Assembly: GCA_964036045.1 (NCBI GenBank)
Contig: OZ038391.1
Coordinates: 45,542,711-45,606,710 of the forward strand
Direction of reading: 5' to 3'
DNA from: Eutreptiella sp. 'Long Island Sound 2002'
Taxonomy: Eukaryota > Euglenozoa > Euglenophyceae > Eutreptiales > Eutreptiaceae
DNA: 64,000 bases
The position numbers and the translations under genes are program-made. The first letter of the stretch is position 1; each line of letters begins with the position of its first letter. The notes below the pieces were generated by a model. That model worked only from the letters and a program-made list of their open reading frames with translations. It ran no database searches and had not been told where the DNA came from. Positions 34,976 to 47,079 of the stretch are shown one piece after another.

Positions 34976-35243
34976 AGCTGCGCAGTGGGCAGCCTGCTAC
35001 CCTTGGGGTCCTTCGCATCTTCTGCTGCGGCGGCGGGCCCTGCTGCTGCTGCTCCTGCTACTCCTCCGACTGCTGGCGCCTCCCACAAAGCGGGGGTGGC
35101 TGGCGAAGGGTTGCTGGCACCGGCACTGCTACCGGCGCTGGGGTTCCCACTCCCAAGTTCGGCTAGTCGACCCGAGGAGATGGGGACGGCGGCAGGAGCT
35201 GGTGGCTAGGCGCGGGCAGCCAGGGCAGCAGAGATGGAAGACA

Positions 35244-36350
35244 TCAGAGCGAAAAAGAGGGCTGATGAAGACCCAACACAGTGCATCCCCAGCTTAGGCA
35301 GGGGGGGGGGGCTTCTGCGGTCTCAACCTGGCCCTGGACCTCACCCTTGGCGTGCAACCATGCACCTAAGATGGTAAGTCGCTGCCGCTTTGGTGCGCCC
35401 TCGGAAGAAGGTTTGGGGGCTGGGGCCAAAAGAAACTCAATGCCCCACAAGACACCGTGCGCATGGTACGTGGGTTGCTGGTCTGTTCTGACAACCTCAC
35501 CGTCGGGGGGGGTAACCACCTTTTCCCACGTGCCTGAGGGGGCTTGGTCCCACACCCGCCAGCCGTCCTTTTCCCCGAAAACCTCTACCGCATGTGCACC
35601 TGTGATGGTGGCTCTGAGGGCGCTGTGAATCGTTGCATGTGGGGACTCGCAGAAGGCATCGTTTATGATAACCCTCAAAACCTCGAACGGAACATTAATA
35701 AATGAGAGGGGGGGGAACTGGACGTTGCAAGTAACTACTTTTTTGGACCGCTTCTTGATCTTGGCCTCTTTGAACCAAGTAACTACATCGCTTTGGGTCC
35801 ACTTTAACTCGCGAATGGTACTGTCCGGGTGTGGGGATAGTATTGATTTCAAGTACATGTAATGTACACGCAGCCTCTCTTCAGATTCCTCTGCAAAGGT
35901 CCGGTCCGTGTTGTATTTCGGATCCGGACCAACAATGCAGAGGTTTCTGTATTGTACACCGTACGAGGTCTCATGTTTGCCGGGGCTTGTCTTGCCCACA
36001 GCCTCCCGTGTCGTCAAGACAGGGATTGAAAAATGCTTATGCATAAGCATAGCCAGCAAGGTATCCTTCGGCTGGATGCGGTATGCATCAGGGACGACCC
36101 TGTCCAAAAAAACCCTTAGCATTCTGGGTTCAATGGTCTCTGACGGCTTATGCCGCAGGCACAATGCTGCTAGGGCGTGTTGGAGGCGCGATTGTGTATC
36201 ACCTGGTTCGGGAACTTCGGTATTGGCTGTGTCCGCGTCAATGAGCTCGCCCTCAAGCTCCAAATCTGGTTCCGGGAGCTGCTAAACTGGCTGGGGGGGC
36301 TGAGCGGACGAAGACGAGGCACTAGCGGCACTGCCTTGACTACCAGACAT
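35244..36350 (-). pseudogene. Element G first exon protein
   Basis: Starts MSGSQGSAAS at 36,350 (MSNSQGSAAS in G2 and G3), meets a TAG at 36,284-36,282, then runs open for 339 codons from ELEGELIDADTANTEV. Recognisable features are only composition and conserved phrases (RMLRVFLDRVVPDAYRIQ; HAVEVFGEKDGWRVWDQAP). G2 and G3 keep the first part down to EESEERLRVH, then jump to the 3' exon. G2 has a 1-bp loss in the C run after SSSAQPP, and G3 an extra A near 63,541, so all three copies are broken differently. I cannot assign a function. Confidence 0.6.
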
Positions 36351-36778
36351 GTCTGTTGCAGGTGACAAAAAGTGTTCTGAGCACAAAAAGGGAATACATT
36401 AGTGAGTCTACTCAAAGGGGCCTAGGTGAGAAAGCGACACACATGCAAAAAGAAAACCACAAAAGCAGGCACAAAGCTTCACAAGGCACAAAGGGCAAAC
36501 ATTCATAAGCTTGAGTACAGTGTTCTCGATGCAAGTTTGTAGGCAAAGCAGCCACCAAGGATCAAACTGGCGTTGCACATGTCAAAAGCAAAAGTCCAAA
36601 TTCACAAAGGAGCACAAAGGGGAAGCAATCATAAGCTTGAGCACAGTGTTCTCCATGCAGTTTTGTAGGCGAAGCAGACAAAGGGTAGACAAACATTAGC
36701 TTCAACCTGCTGTTCTCCATGGCATCTTGCAGGCAAGGTAGGCACCAAGCATCCAACCAAAATTCCACTGGGTTCGGG

Positions 36779-36905
36779 CTGAAAAATTTCTTCCGAGCTC
36801 CCCCGACACGGTCGGCTGGGAAGCCCATGGAACATTCCTACCGATATTGGTTGCGTTTTGGGACCCGATCGGGCTGCCAAAACTTCCGAGCATCTTTCCA
36901 AGGGT
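36779..36905. repeat. G subterminal direct repeat, right
   Basis: Same-orientation partner of the repeat at 26,128. It differs at several bases and diverges after CATCTTTCC. Confidence 0.85.
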
Positions 36906-37153
36906 TTTCGAAAACTTCCAAGCGACAGACCGAAGCATATCGCATGCACGTCGGTACACATTTCCTAAAATAGCCACCGGTAACGGGACAATATTGGTCT
37001 CTCTTCCAATGTTCTATGCTGGGCACCGGTGGTACATGTGCCCCAAAAATAAGAACCACCTGGGGCTTTCCACCGAGCGGGCCAAAAATAAGAACCACCT
37101 TGGACACAAGCAAGACAAAAGCGGGGAACACTGAAGAGTTTTTTGTGCATCAG

Positions 37154-40100
37154 TTACTTGCGGAAATAGGAAGTAATGGTAGCTTGGCGCTTTGCTGCTG
37201 GCAGGTTGCAGACAGGATCAGGTTCAAGCACTGCCTGAGCCCTTGCAGCTACCATTTGCTGAACATGCTGCTCCACGTCAGACATTGGAACAAAAGTGTA
37301 AGAGGGCAGAACCCGCAGCTTGATGTCAGATGGGTCAGCAGGGAGATAGCCCATCTTTTTGAAAACCTCGTGTCGCTTGGCATTGCCAGCACTGATTGTT
37401 AAGCTGTGGGCCTTGGCGACAATGCGTGTCACCAACACCCGTCTATCTCTGGCTAACAACCCTTGCCCTTTCAGCTTAGGCTCCACCCTTGTGGTAAAAA
37501 TATTAGCATAATTATCTTTGAACAAGAAGTTGAAATCTGTGTCCATGTACTGCCCAACAGATGTTGTTGATTCCTTCAAACGGGCAAACAACGTCTTATC
37601 CGAGACGTTGCATTTGGCTTTGGGGGTCCAATGTGGTTTGGCTGCATCCCCAACCAGCATGCGGGACACATCACCAAGAAATCTGTCCCACTCAGCATAA
37701 ATAAGAGACATCAAATCTTCATCCACGACACCACTGGACTGGAAATACATAGACACATCAGGGTGGTATAGGGGTTTTTCATGTTTGAACACATTCCCTT
37801 CACCCTTGAAAATCACAATTCGCTTTCCGTGTTTTTCAATGGGAGTGCCGTCCACATTTACCAGCACAAAAGGCAGGTATGCGAACAGTCTCTTGGACTC
37901 GGCTGCGGCATTGCTTTTGAATGCAATTGTTCCCTCCGCCATCTCTCCTTTTGCTACGACCAACAGCTGCAAAAAATAACCATTGAAACTCACATGGGCC
38001 TCATCAAAATTACCAACCACTGACACCGGCTTCAAACGATGCATAGCTTGCACATATGTGTGAAATGCACGCATGCGGGCAACCAATTCGTCTTTTGAGA
38101 TCTTCATTGATCGTTTTTGGCGCACAATGTGTAGATTGTGCCGCTGGCGGAACCCCCTTTTCCAACTACGACCCAGCTTGGCAGTGATGCCCAAGTTGCC
38201 CTTCACTTCTCGAACCTTTCGACAGAGCACGGAGGGGCGAATTTTGTTTCCATTTGCAATCTCCTGCCGCCTCCATTCAACAACGGCGCTCTCCAGGTCT
38301 TTGTGCAGCACATGGTGCTGGGACGCACAGCATAGAAGGTAAAAATTGGTAGGAAAATGCAGAGCATATTGCTCAGAATATTTGGGGATGCTCAACATTC
38401 AGGCTAAGCAAATGGGACTCATATTGCAGGGTTCATCTCGGAAGTCCCAGCAAAAATTTCTTCCGAGCTCCCCCGGCACGGTCGGCTGGGAAGCCCATGG
38501 AACATTCCTACCGATATCGGTTGCGTTTTGGGACCCGATCTGGCTGCCAAAACTTCCGAGCATCTTTCCGAGGGATTTCAAAAACTTCTAGGCGTTTTTC
38601 CATCGGTTTTTTGTACGATGAACTACACCGTTCTTGGTTCCCAAATCCCACACCTCAGCAAAGAAACACACAAAAAGACAAGCATGACCGTTCACTTACG
38701 CTTGAAATGTGAACGCTCAGTGGCTTGCCTGTTCATTTCAGCTTGAACTGTGAATGCTGTACTCTCCTTCGCTGAGCATTTGCACAGGATAGCCATCGCT
38801 TGACATGGCATCCACATCCACCACCACATGGCGATACTTCTTGGGTTGAGGTTGGGGTTCAGGGTTGTCACTAGATGATGAGGAAGAATCTGAGGCACTT
38901 ACTGTGGAGGCACCAGATAGGTGCACAGCATCATTATCCGAATCATTATCCTCAGGACTGCTACTGCTCCCACTATCACTGCTGTTGTTGCTGCTGTTGC
39001 TGCTACTGGTACCGTTAATGTGTGTACACGCAGCCTCTCTTCAGATTCCTCTGCAAAGGTCCGGTCCGTGTTGTATTTCGGATCCGGACCAACAATGCAG
39101 AGGTTTCTGTATTATACACCGTACGAAGTCTCATGTTTGCTGGGGCTTGTCTTGCCCACAGCCTCCCGTGTCGTCAAGACAGGGATTGAAAAATGCTTAT
39201 GCATAAGCACAGCCAGCAAGGTATCCTTCGGCTGGATGCGGTATGCATCAGGGACGACCCTGTCTAAAAAAACCCTTAGCATTCTGGGTTCAATGGTCTT
39301 TGACGGCTTATGCCGCAGGCACAGTGCTGCTAGGGCGTGTTGGAGGCGCGATTGTGTATCACCCGGTTCGGGAACTTCGGTATTGGCTGTGTCCGCGTCA
39401 ATGAGCTCGCCCTCAAGCTCCAAATCTGGTTCCGGGAGCTGCTGATCGGGCTGGGGGGCTCAGCGGACGAAGACGAGGCACTAGCGGCACTGCCTTGACT
39501 ATTAGACATGTCTCTTGCAGGTGACAAAAAGTATTCTGGGCACAAAAAGGGAATACATTAGTGAGTCTACTCAAAGGGGCCTAGGTGAGAAAGCGACACA
39601 CATGCAAAAAGAAAACCACAAAAGCAGGCACAAAGCTTCACAAGGCACAAAGGGCAAACATACGGTGTTCTCATTGCAAGTTTGCAGGCAAAGCAGCCAC
39701 CAAAGATCAAACTGGCGTTGCACATGTCAAAAGCAAAAGTCCAAATTCACAAAGGAGCACAAAGGGGAAGCAATCATAAGCTTGAGCACAGTGTTCTCCA
39801 TGCAGTTTTGTAGGCAAAGCAGACAAAGGGTAGACAAACATTAGCTTCAACGTGCTGTTCTCCATGGCATCTTACAGGCAAGGTAGGCACCAAGCATCCA
39901 ACCAAAATTCCACTGGGTTCGGGCTGAAAAATTTCTTCCGAGCTCCCTCGGCACGGTCGGCTGGGAAGCCCATGGAACATTCCTACCGATATTGGTTGCG
40001 TTTTGGGACCCGATCTGGCTGCCAAAACTTCCGAGCATCTTTCCAAGGGTTTTCGAAAACTTCCAAGCGACAGACCGAAGCATATCGCATGCACATCGGT

Positions 40101-40867
40101 ACAGATTTCCTAAAATTGCCACTGGTAACGGGACAATATTGGTCTCTGTTCCAATGTTCTATGCTGGGCACCGGTGGTACATGTGGGGCATGGCGTCCGC
40201 TCCCGCTCACAGATTGTCGGCTTCGCAACGCCTTTTGTGCCTTTCCAAGCTCCACCAGAAGTTCCATGATGGTGGCCTTTTTTTTGACATATCCTGACAC
40301 TTGCTTTACACCACTGTTGCTTGAGAGACGGAAGTTCCGGGCAGTGGCATGGTAATTTTTGCACTGTTCGTATTGCAAAACCATACAAGCTTGTTCTAGA
40401 ACATCAGATCGGCGCCTCTTTTGACGGGTTCCCTCCATCTTTTGAGCAAAGCGCTCAATCACTTTTTGAACTTGCTCCTCTGGACTTGCACTGGCAGGAA
40501 CAGCACCATCTCCAGGTACCACAGCAGCCCCAGGGACATCAGCACCACCATGTCCAGCAGCCCCAGGGACAGAAGGAGCTCCAGGCAGAAGAGCATCTGC
40601 ACCTTCAGGGTCCACAACATCTGCACCTTCAGGATCCACAGGGTCCCCAACATCTGCACCTTCAGGTTCTGCAACATCTGCACGGACAGCGGCATCTGGA
40701 GTAGGCAGCTCACTCTGCGCAACGTCCACAATGAGTCTTGCAACATCAGCCTCCGCAGGCTCAACCAACTGCTCAATCACCTCCATATCCGAGTCCTCAG
40801 ATGAGTCTGATTTTTCCACGTCAATGGAGTCCGCACACTGTGGGTGCAAGCCATCAAAAATGTCCAT
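37154..40867 (-). CDS. pogo-like transposase, interrupted by G2
   Basis: Read leftward, residues before the interruption (40,867-40,186) hold an acidic, proline-rich N-terminus with EPEGADV repeats, then a helix-turn-helix-like block (NYHATARNFRLSSNSGVKQV). After G2 (38,308-37,157) come a CENP-B-like region (VVEWRRQEIANGNKIRPSVL) and the DDE core: NFDEAHVSF (first D), MLVGDAAKPHWTP (second D) and GQYMDTDFNFLFKDNY (third D). The spacing is as in Tc1/mariner-pogo transposases. The C-terminus QATITSYFRK fits the PCNA-interacting (PIP) consensus Q-x-x-I-x-x-Y-F; a PIP box is known in Drosophila pogo transposase. Removing G2 and one duplicated base brings the two parts into one frame of about 610 codons with no other stop. 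Confidence 0.88.
38309..40185 (-). mobile_element. Transposon G2, internally deleted copy
   Basis: Same CACATG/CATGTG ends as G1, 1.88 kb long. Relative to G1 it lacks everything between about 31,288 and 35,868, and lacks B, so it is a non-autonomous deletion derivative. G3 has the same junction, showing that the deleted form multiplied. A single G flanks each end (38,308; 40,186). Both subterminal direct repeats are kept. Confidence 0.92.
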
Positions 40868-40996
40868 TTTTTCTGAAGGCAGGAGGAGGTGTCAAGCGCA
40901 ATAGGAACCGGCCCCAAAAATAAGAACCCCCCCTGCTACCGCCACCAACTGGGTCAAAAATAAGAACCGGTTCCTATTTTTTGGGGGGGGGGGTTA

Positions 40997-43586
40997 GCAT
41001 CGTACCGCCACTTGGAACATGTCCTGGTCCATGTGGCCCAGCCCCATAGTGTTGGCAAACTCCGTGACCGTGTTTGCCCCCACTGTTAGCTAGCTCGACG
41101 ATACGCTTGTGCTCCTGTAGCAACCACTCTCCCTTGTTGTTTTGGAAAGTAGGCTGCTGCTGGATGGTCCCGAATGGGCCCAGGCACCACATCCGGAATT
41201 TGAGAGAAGCCTGCTTGACGTCTTGTGGGTGCACCACTGTGGTTGAGTCATGTTCCATCAACCGTTTTGTTGTTTACACAGTGGTGCCACCCTGCGATCT
41301 CTCAAGAAATATAAAACTCACCTGAACCGGAATGCAAACCATATGTTTTTGACAAAACATTGGTCGAATGGTAATGCAGCTGTCCACGGCACCGACCGAC
41401 CTGTCAACTCTGCCCAATCTGACCTTACCCTCATTCAAACCCTGTGAGCACAAACTTTTAACCCCTTCCCCAGCCCCCCCACCCCCGGGCCCCCACCCCC
41501 CCACCCGCCCCCACCCCAAAAGAAGTGATGTCCAGTTTGAGGGGATAGAGGCCTCATAATCAAAAAATCCATTGGGTGATTGTCTTATTGGGCAAGACAC
41601 TGATTTTACAAGGGGTGGACATTAAATATCATGCCTTGGGGTATGCTACGCAAATGACCCCAAAAAAGGGGGGGTATACAACGCTCGCCTGCGCTTGATC
41701 AACAACCTATCTTCGAGGTGATAAGGCCACCCCAGCTACCCTAGCTCAAGACGGTTGCGTACCTTTCCCTTCCCATCAGATGCCATGCAATAATGTCCCT
41801 TCACTCTTTGAAGCCCTTTAGGATTCCAAAGAGGAACAGCCGCCAATGTCACAAGGAACAAAGGAAAATCTTTCCACCCATGGAATCTTGGCAACAACAG
41901 GATTCAAGTAAGACTACAGACAATGCACATTTGCCCACCATGCATCCTCGGATTATCGAGTTGCCCTTTGTCTAATGGTCTTCATTTGCATGCTTGTCAT
42001 CTGCATGTTGATCTTTACCTTGACAATTGTATCCGACACAAAATGCAAATCAATAGAGGCCGATGCAGAGTGCCCAAATTGAGGGCTACCACATGGGCCG
42101 AATCACGAGGTTTTTCCGGCTACTCAAGCCCCTCAAGCTGGGATCGACGCCACAAACAGCTCGTAAGGGCAACCATTGTTCAAGTTGTGACCGGTACTGC
42201 AACGGTTTCGGCTTGCAATGCTAGCACCCATTCGGCCAACCAAAGTCCCCTGCTTGTCCCATATGTACAACACCGCGGTGTGCTGATCTGTGCGACCCCT
42301 GTCTGAGAACCTGCCTGACACTCTCCCTCCCCGTGCAGTTCACACGCTGCACTGCACCCTGTTCGTGTGTGTGTTGTCATCTCTTCGCCTGCTGCGACAC
42401 AGGATGACCCAATGGCCGGTAACCACAAGTAAAGCAAAGCTGGCCACAGCAAGGACTCATCCCCTCTGGTAGCGATAGGGGCACATGCAAGACAAGGCTT
42501 TTTTGGGCTGGACTCGCCTCCCCATAGCCAGGGCTAGCTCGCGCTACTCGGCGCTTACCAAATTAGGTGGATCAGTAAGAAAGCGCCAGTCAAGGTACAA
42601 CCTTGGAGGAAGTAGTAGCTGGTAGAGACAATGCTTTAACCCCAAGGGGACAACAGAGGCCACTGCGAGAAATCTGCCACTACATAAATTGGCGTGAAAC
42701 CGCTGGTGAGATCTGGATCAAAGAAGTGTGGTATGCAGTACCCCACCTGTCGCACCTCGTCTGCATGGGAGGCCGGCTCATGGGCTGGCGGCCGCTCGGC
42801 CGCCAGCTGCTCCAGCGAAAAGTCTAGGGACAACGTGCCTCTTCTTCCTGCTGTATTTCATGGGGTTGTTGTTGAATGTGCCACGGTCGTGGCAGGCTCT
42901 GACGGGCATGCTTGTTGGGAGTATCATGATGCAGTTCGGCTCGTCGTTTGCCGGTAGGCATGCTTGCTGGCCCCACCAAAGTACGCTCCGCCAGAAAAAA
43001 AAGAAGGGAAAATGGATATGGCCGCAGTGGCCATATCATTGTAACCAGGAACCTGCCCTTGAGCCAAAACATGCGTTCCCTCCGTTCCACAGGACCTATC
43101 TGTGTTGCCTGCTCCTTTTCTGCTTGCGGGCTGGCCGCCCCTGCCTGTCACTAACGTCTGTGCTGTAATCGCATTCGTCGGCGAACAGCACCTGACCCAC
43201 TGGGGGTTCACCCTCGGCTGGGTCTGGTAAAGGGGATACAATGCACAAATATCTCCAAAAGCAGGGCTTTGTGGTTTGAAGTGGGCAAACACTCACAACA
43301 AATGTGTCCATGACCCTACATATGTGGCAACGTGTCACCAAACCCATGTCTTATGTGGCTACGCTGCATTTGTACCGAATCAAATTATGTACCCAATTAC
43401 TACAAGTCCCTACACTCGCTATAGCGTGGACAATGCGTAGCTTTACAAGAGGGCTACACATTCATCGCCATGGCTTAGAATCTACCAGGTGAGTGGCGTA
43501 CATTCCGGTCAGAGTCCGGTCCCGTGGTGCACCTGCTTGTAGCTGGCCCCATTCATCCAATACCCCTCGGGACAATGGTCGTGGTC
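40997..43586 (-). other. Upstream part of the retroelement, poorly resolved
   Basis: The block just right of H (about 41,080-40,997) reads TVTEFANTMGLGHMDQDMFQ in the frame that continues into gag on the other side of H. Further upstream, leftward frames at 42,833-42,636 and 43,292-42,924 look protein-like but have no known motif. No LTR or split direct repeat was recognised. A low-complexity C-rich stretch lies at 41,466-41,518. Confidence 0.4.
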
Positions 43587-44544
43587 CTTAGGTTGCAGCC
43601 CCCGTGGGTTCTGGTCGCCAAAATACAAAGCAATGAAGCATGAGAAGCCTCAGGAATGCGGCTTGAAAACCCTTCTTGCAATCATACACCATGCGGAAAA
43701 ACTGCACATGCTCACCACTTGAAAATGCCTTCGAAGATGCCTTTGCCTGAGGTTTACTTGGGGGTGCAAACCTCACATGCCGGGCTAGCGGGGACCCCAA
43801 AAACCTTCAAAAACTTTCACTGTTGGCCTCTAGGCTAGCAGTGAAACTCACATAAAAACTCAGTTTTCCAAAACTACACTCCGGGGCCCATATTTCATAA
43901 TGTTTCACTGTCAATAGTGAAACAGCAACTAACGTCGAAGCATTGAGGTCTCACGGACAGCATCCCCCAACCCCCCCCCCCTTCCATTCCATGCCATATG
44001 TGGCCGTGGACCACATGGAGCCACGAACGACTTCCCCCTGTGACAAACGAGTGCATGTAAAGGAGCAACACAAAACATAGGGAGGGCACTTGTGCACATA
44101 GTAGAGGTGCATGTGAAGAAGCATATTCGTGATGAAACATAGTGGCACTGGGAAATGACAGCAACAAGGGAGAGACTTTCTTTCTTTTTTTTTTTTACTT
44201 CCGGCGCCACATAAGTTCGAAGTTCAAAGTCTCGCTATGAACAAAGGAGAGGCACTCATAGGCAGGTTGCCTAGCATCAGTCTAGCCGTAGTAACTATAA
44301 CCACAGGCTTCGTGCAGGTTATGCACGTCCATCAAGGACGCCTGTGGGGACAAATTATCCCACAAGTCGGCTGACAGTGGTGTGCAGATGTGCTCTGCCA
44401 CGGGCAGTGTCTGCCCAGTTCGATGTGTCACGTGTGGTATTCCCAACGTACTGGTTTTCGAGCCACACGTCACGTGCGGTGGGTCCTAGGAGACCCAGTC
44501 AGCTGAATCTCCCACGGGTCTGTCGGATCAGGGTCCCCAGGAAG

Positions 44545-45349
44545 TTAGATGTAGTCCGGGGTGTCGGAGTGGTGCGCCCTGTACCGCTTGAAACGCCGAC
44601 CCGGTGACAGGTCGACTGCACTTGCACGCCTCTTTTTCTTGTCCCGCACAAGGCGCCACCGCCTTGCAATTTTCTCTAACCAGGCTTGGTGTTCCATTAG
44701 CCACCAGCTCATACAGGTCCGCACCTCCTCCAGTGACTCTTGCCGCCATTGTTTCATGGACCTATGTTGGCTGGTGCGGGCGAGTTGCAAGGCATTGCAC
44801 ATGGCCGCGGTCAACCACTTGTCTTTGTTTCCCAGCCTATGGGTCACCATAGCAGCCCATGTGCGGAACTTCTAGTAGGCCAGCTGTTGGAGGCTAATGT
44901 TGGCCCGGGCAACCGTGGCCGTGTGGGCGAGCGCAGAGGGCAGCGCCAGTTCCAAAACGTCCATGTGCTGCAGGGTCCGTGTGGCTAGGCGGCGTCACGC
45001 GGACACTATGGTGGAACCAGAACCATGTGCGCTGGGCGGACACGGCGAGCACCGTGGCACAGGTGTCCACGTGGGCGGCCCACGTCAGTGCCACTCGTTC
45101 CGCCAGGATTCCCCTAACAGTTCCCCTGCTCAGTGATTGGGCCGTCTGTATCAGGACGCTAGCCGCAATGTAGGTTGCCCCCGTAACCGGCCGCCATTGT
45201 TTTGCGGGGGTCACAGACGGTGTCAAGTGCATGCCTGTGTCGAGGAAAGTCTCCGCACAAGTGAGCCCGTCCCCTGTCAGCACCGGTAGAGCCCTGATTA
45301 GCATGCATGCCCTTGGGACAGTGTATGGTTGACGCAGAAGTTTCGCCAC
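44545..45349 (-). CDS. Element F terminal exons
   Basis: Two leftward blocks: 45,349-44,894 (TWAAHVDTCATVLAVSAQRT) and 44,850-44,545. The latter (LGNKDKWLTAAMCNALQLAR; RWRLVRDKKKRRASAVDL; stop after HSDTPDYI) is basic. They occupy the end of the element on the side where D and E end in a basic tail. Sequence similarity to D or E is too weak here to call homology by eye. Intron limits not proven. Confidence 0.4.
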
Positions 45350-46140
45350 CGTGCGTCTGGTGTCCAGCCTGCAACAAGGGAGAGACTTTCACTGTTAACA
45401 ATGAAACAGATTTTCATACTGCACTCCGAGGTGCAACATGGAAACAACAGAGCACATATACTTAGGCGGCTCTATACGCACGTAGCAAAATTGCCACAGT
45501 TCCCAAATGGGTACCACCCCAAAACGGGGGCTGAAAAACCACTTTGAAAAATTGCACAATTGTGCTTTGCAGGGAACACCCCCAAAAACCTGTGAATTAT
45601 CCAAAATGACTGTGTGTAGGGGGTACAACATGTGCGAGTCAAAAGTCATGTATCCCCTTCAAATTTGGGCACTGCAGTGTCCATCCAAAGAAAAATCCAA
45701 TTCTTCCAAATCATCCGCTTCAACATTTCGAACCACACCGTAAAATGCAACCTAAAAAATGAAGCAAGGAGGACGACAGGCAAACACATGCAAAAGTCTC
45801 GTTTGCTTTTTGTTACCACATCTGCTGACCCATTCACTGTGATTGTATGCGAAGCATCAAGAATGATGCACCACCAGTGGTGCCGACCAACAACGGAGGC
45901 GCCGCCAGTGCAGGCAATCCAATAATAAATGACAACAACAATGCCTGCAAAAGAAATGGCCCAGCAGGGGTAAAAAAAGGGCGAGTCGCTGAGTTTGGGC
46001 ACTGCAGCGCCCAAAATTACCAAAACATGAAAAAGGGCACCAGTCTCACACCTGCATAGAACAGGACACGCGTCAGTGTGCAAATCGAGGCGAAAAAACT
46101 ACTGACATGGTCACAGGCAGTGCCAACCGCACAACGCAGT

Positions 46141-46986
46141 CTACTGCTTCTTTGGTGGAGCCTTCTTACCCTTGGCCTGACCTACTTTGGCGTGAAACAT
46201 ATTGAGGGGGGTACTGCCCTTGGCCTTTTTGGTTGGCCTTTTGGGGGGATCATCAACCTTATCCCCACTGTCGTCGGAGGACGGCTTCTTCTTGCTGGGG
46301 GTGCTCCTCTTATTGCTCTCACCACCTCCGACCAGCACGATCTCGTCATCCTCCTCTTCCTCCACATCGTCCCCCCCCTCCTCATCTTCCCCTTCCCCAG
46401 GCCGCTGCACCACAACTGGCATACAGTCCCTAATCCTTGGCATCCAAGCGTCCCAGTTAACCAAGTAGACACAGTCCATCTCCTGCACATACGCCGCTAG
46501 TTGTTCACAGAACTCGTTAAACAAACCCTGGCGCCCAGTGAAGCAAGCTGCCAGACAGGGGGACTCAGGAAGGCAGGACAGGAGCTGTGCTGGCAATACA
46601 GCCGATGCTGTCAAAAGCAGGAGCCAGACTTCATCCTCGGACTGTCTGTCGCGTCGGGGAACAATACCAAGCACACGCAGGAGCCAACCAGCCGCTGCCA
46701 GACCAATGGTGCTGCCGTATGCACCCTGATCGCACATGAAAATATTCGGGACCTTCACCCCAAGCTTGTCGGGGACACAGAAGCAAATAGTCCTCTCCTC
46801 GAACCAATAGGTCGGGTGACCGACTGCCTCATCAAAAAAAGAGGTCATAATATACTGCCAGCCTCCACACTCCTCAGAGTCGCGCAATTGATTAACCAGG
46901 AACTTAACGTCGGCCGCCATTCCACCAATAGCCACAGGTACCAACTTCGCAGCAACCTTCAGCACCAGCGGATGGATATCGTCCAT
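46141..46986 (-). CDS. Element E basic-tailed protein, last exon
   Basis: Open for 281 codons. The N-terminal half aligns with D (KVPNIFMCDQGAYGSTIGLA; EVWLLLLTASAVLPAQLL; VYLVNWDAWMPRI) and, in part, with F (YGMTAALIACMHGWLLRLL near 53,290). The rest is an acidic run (EDEEGGDDVEEEEDDE) followed by SNKRSTPSKKKP and a lysine-rich end. The ATG at 46,986 may be internal to a larger spliced gene. Function unknown. Confidence 0.6.
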   Translation of the reverse strand: MDDIHPLVLKVAAKLVPVAIGGMAADVKFLVNQLRDSEECGGWQYIMTSFFDEAVGHPTYWFEERTICFCVPDKLGVKVPNIFMCDQGAYGSTIGLAAAGWLLRVLGIVPRRDRQSEDEVWLLLLTASAVLPAQLLSCLPESPCLAACFTGRQGLFNEFCEQLAAYVQEMDCVYLVNWDAWMPRIRDCMPVVVQRPGEGEDEEGGDDVEEEEDDEIVLVGGGESNKRSTPSKKKPSSDDSGDKVDDPPKRPTKKAKGSTPLNMFHAKVGQAKGKKAPPKKQ

Positions 46987-47079
46987 TTGTTCCTTCGTAC
47001 ACTCAATGAAGACCTGTTGTCAAAAGCACATTTCATTACAGATGGGCACTGCAGTGCCTAAAGTGACCAGCAATGCGAA

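Larger units (their letters stand above)
25984..37040 (-). mobile_element. Transposon G1, long copy, contains B
   Basis: Short ends CACATG...CATGTG with partly matching interiors (CAGCATAGAA at both ends); the same ends define G2 and G3. One C lies at each side (25,983; 37,041). Subterminal sequences of about 130 bp are repeated in direct orientation (from about 26,128 and 36,779). It holds about 4.6 kb of coding-rich sequence (31.29-35.87 kb) that is missing from G2 and G3, so G1 is the probable autonomous form. Its own genes show stops, so it may no longer be active. Confidence 0.85.
25939..40994 (-). mobile_element. pogo-like transposon H, split by G1 and G2
   Basis: Ends begin AACCCCC and carry repeated CCAAAAATAAGAACC words. 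TA lies outside both ends (25,937-25,938 and 40,995-40,996), the usual target duplication of Tc1/mariner/pogo elements. Removing H restores the gag frame of the host retroelement. Without its guests G1 (inside the left terminal repeat) and G2 (inside the transposase), H is about 2.1 kb, a normal size for pogo. Confidence 0.85.

Noticed and set aside
25984-37040. G1 as an LTR retrotransposon because of its direct subterminal repeats
   Set aside because: No RT, integrase or gag is visible, the repeats are internal to short inverted tips, and the flanking duplication is one base.
25984-37040. G as a Helitron
   Set aside because: Ends are not TC...CTRR, insertion is not between A and T, and no Rep or helicase motif is seen.
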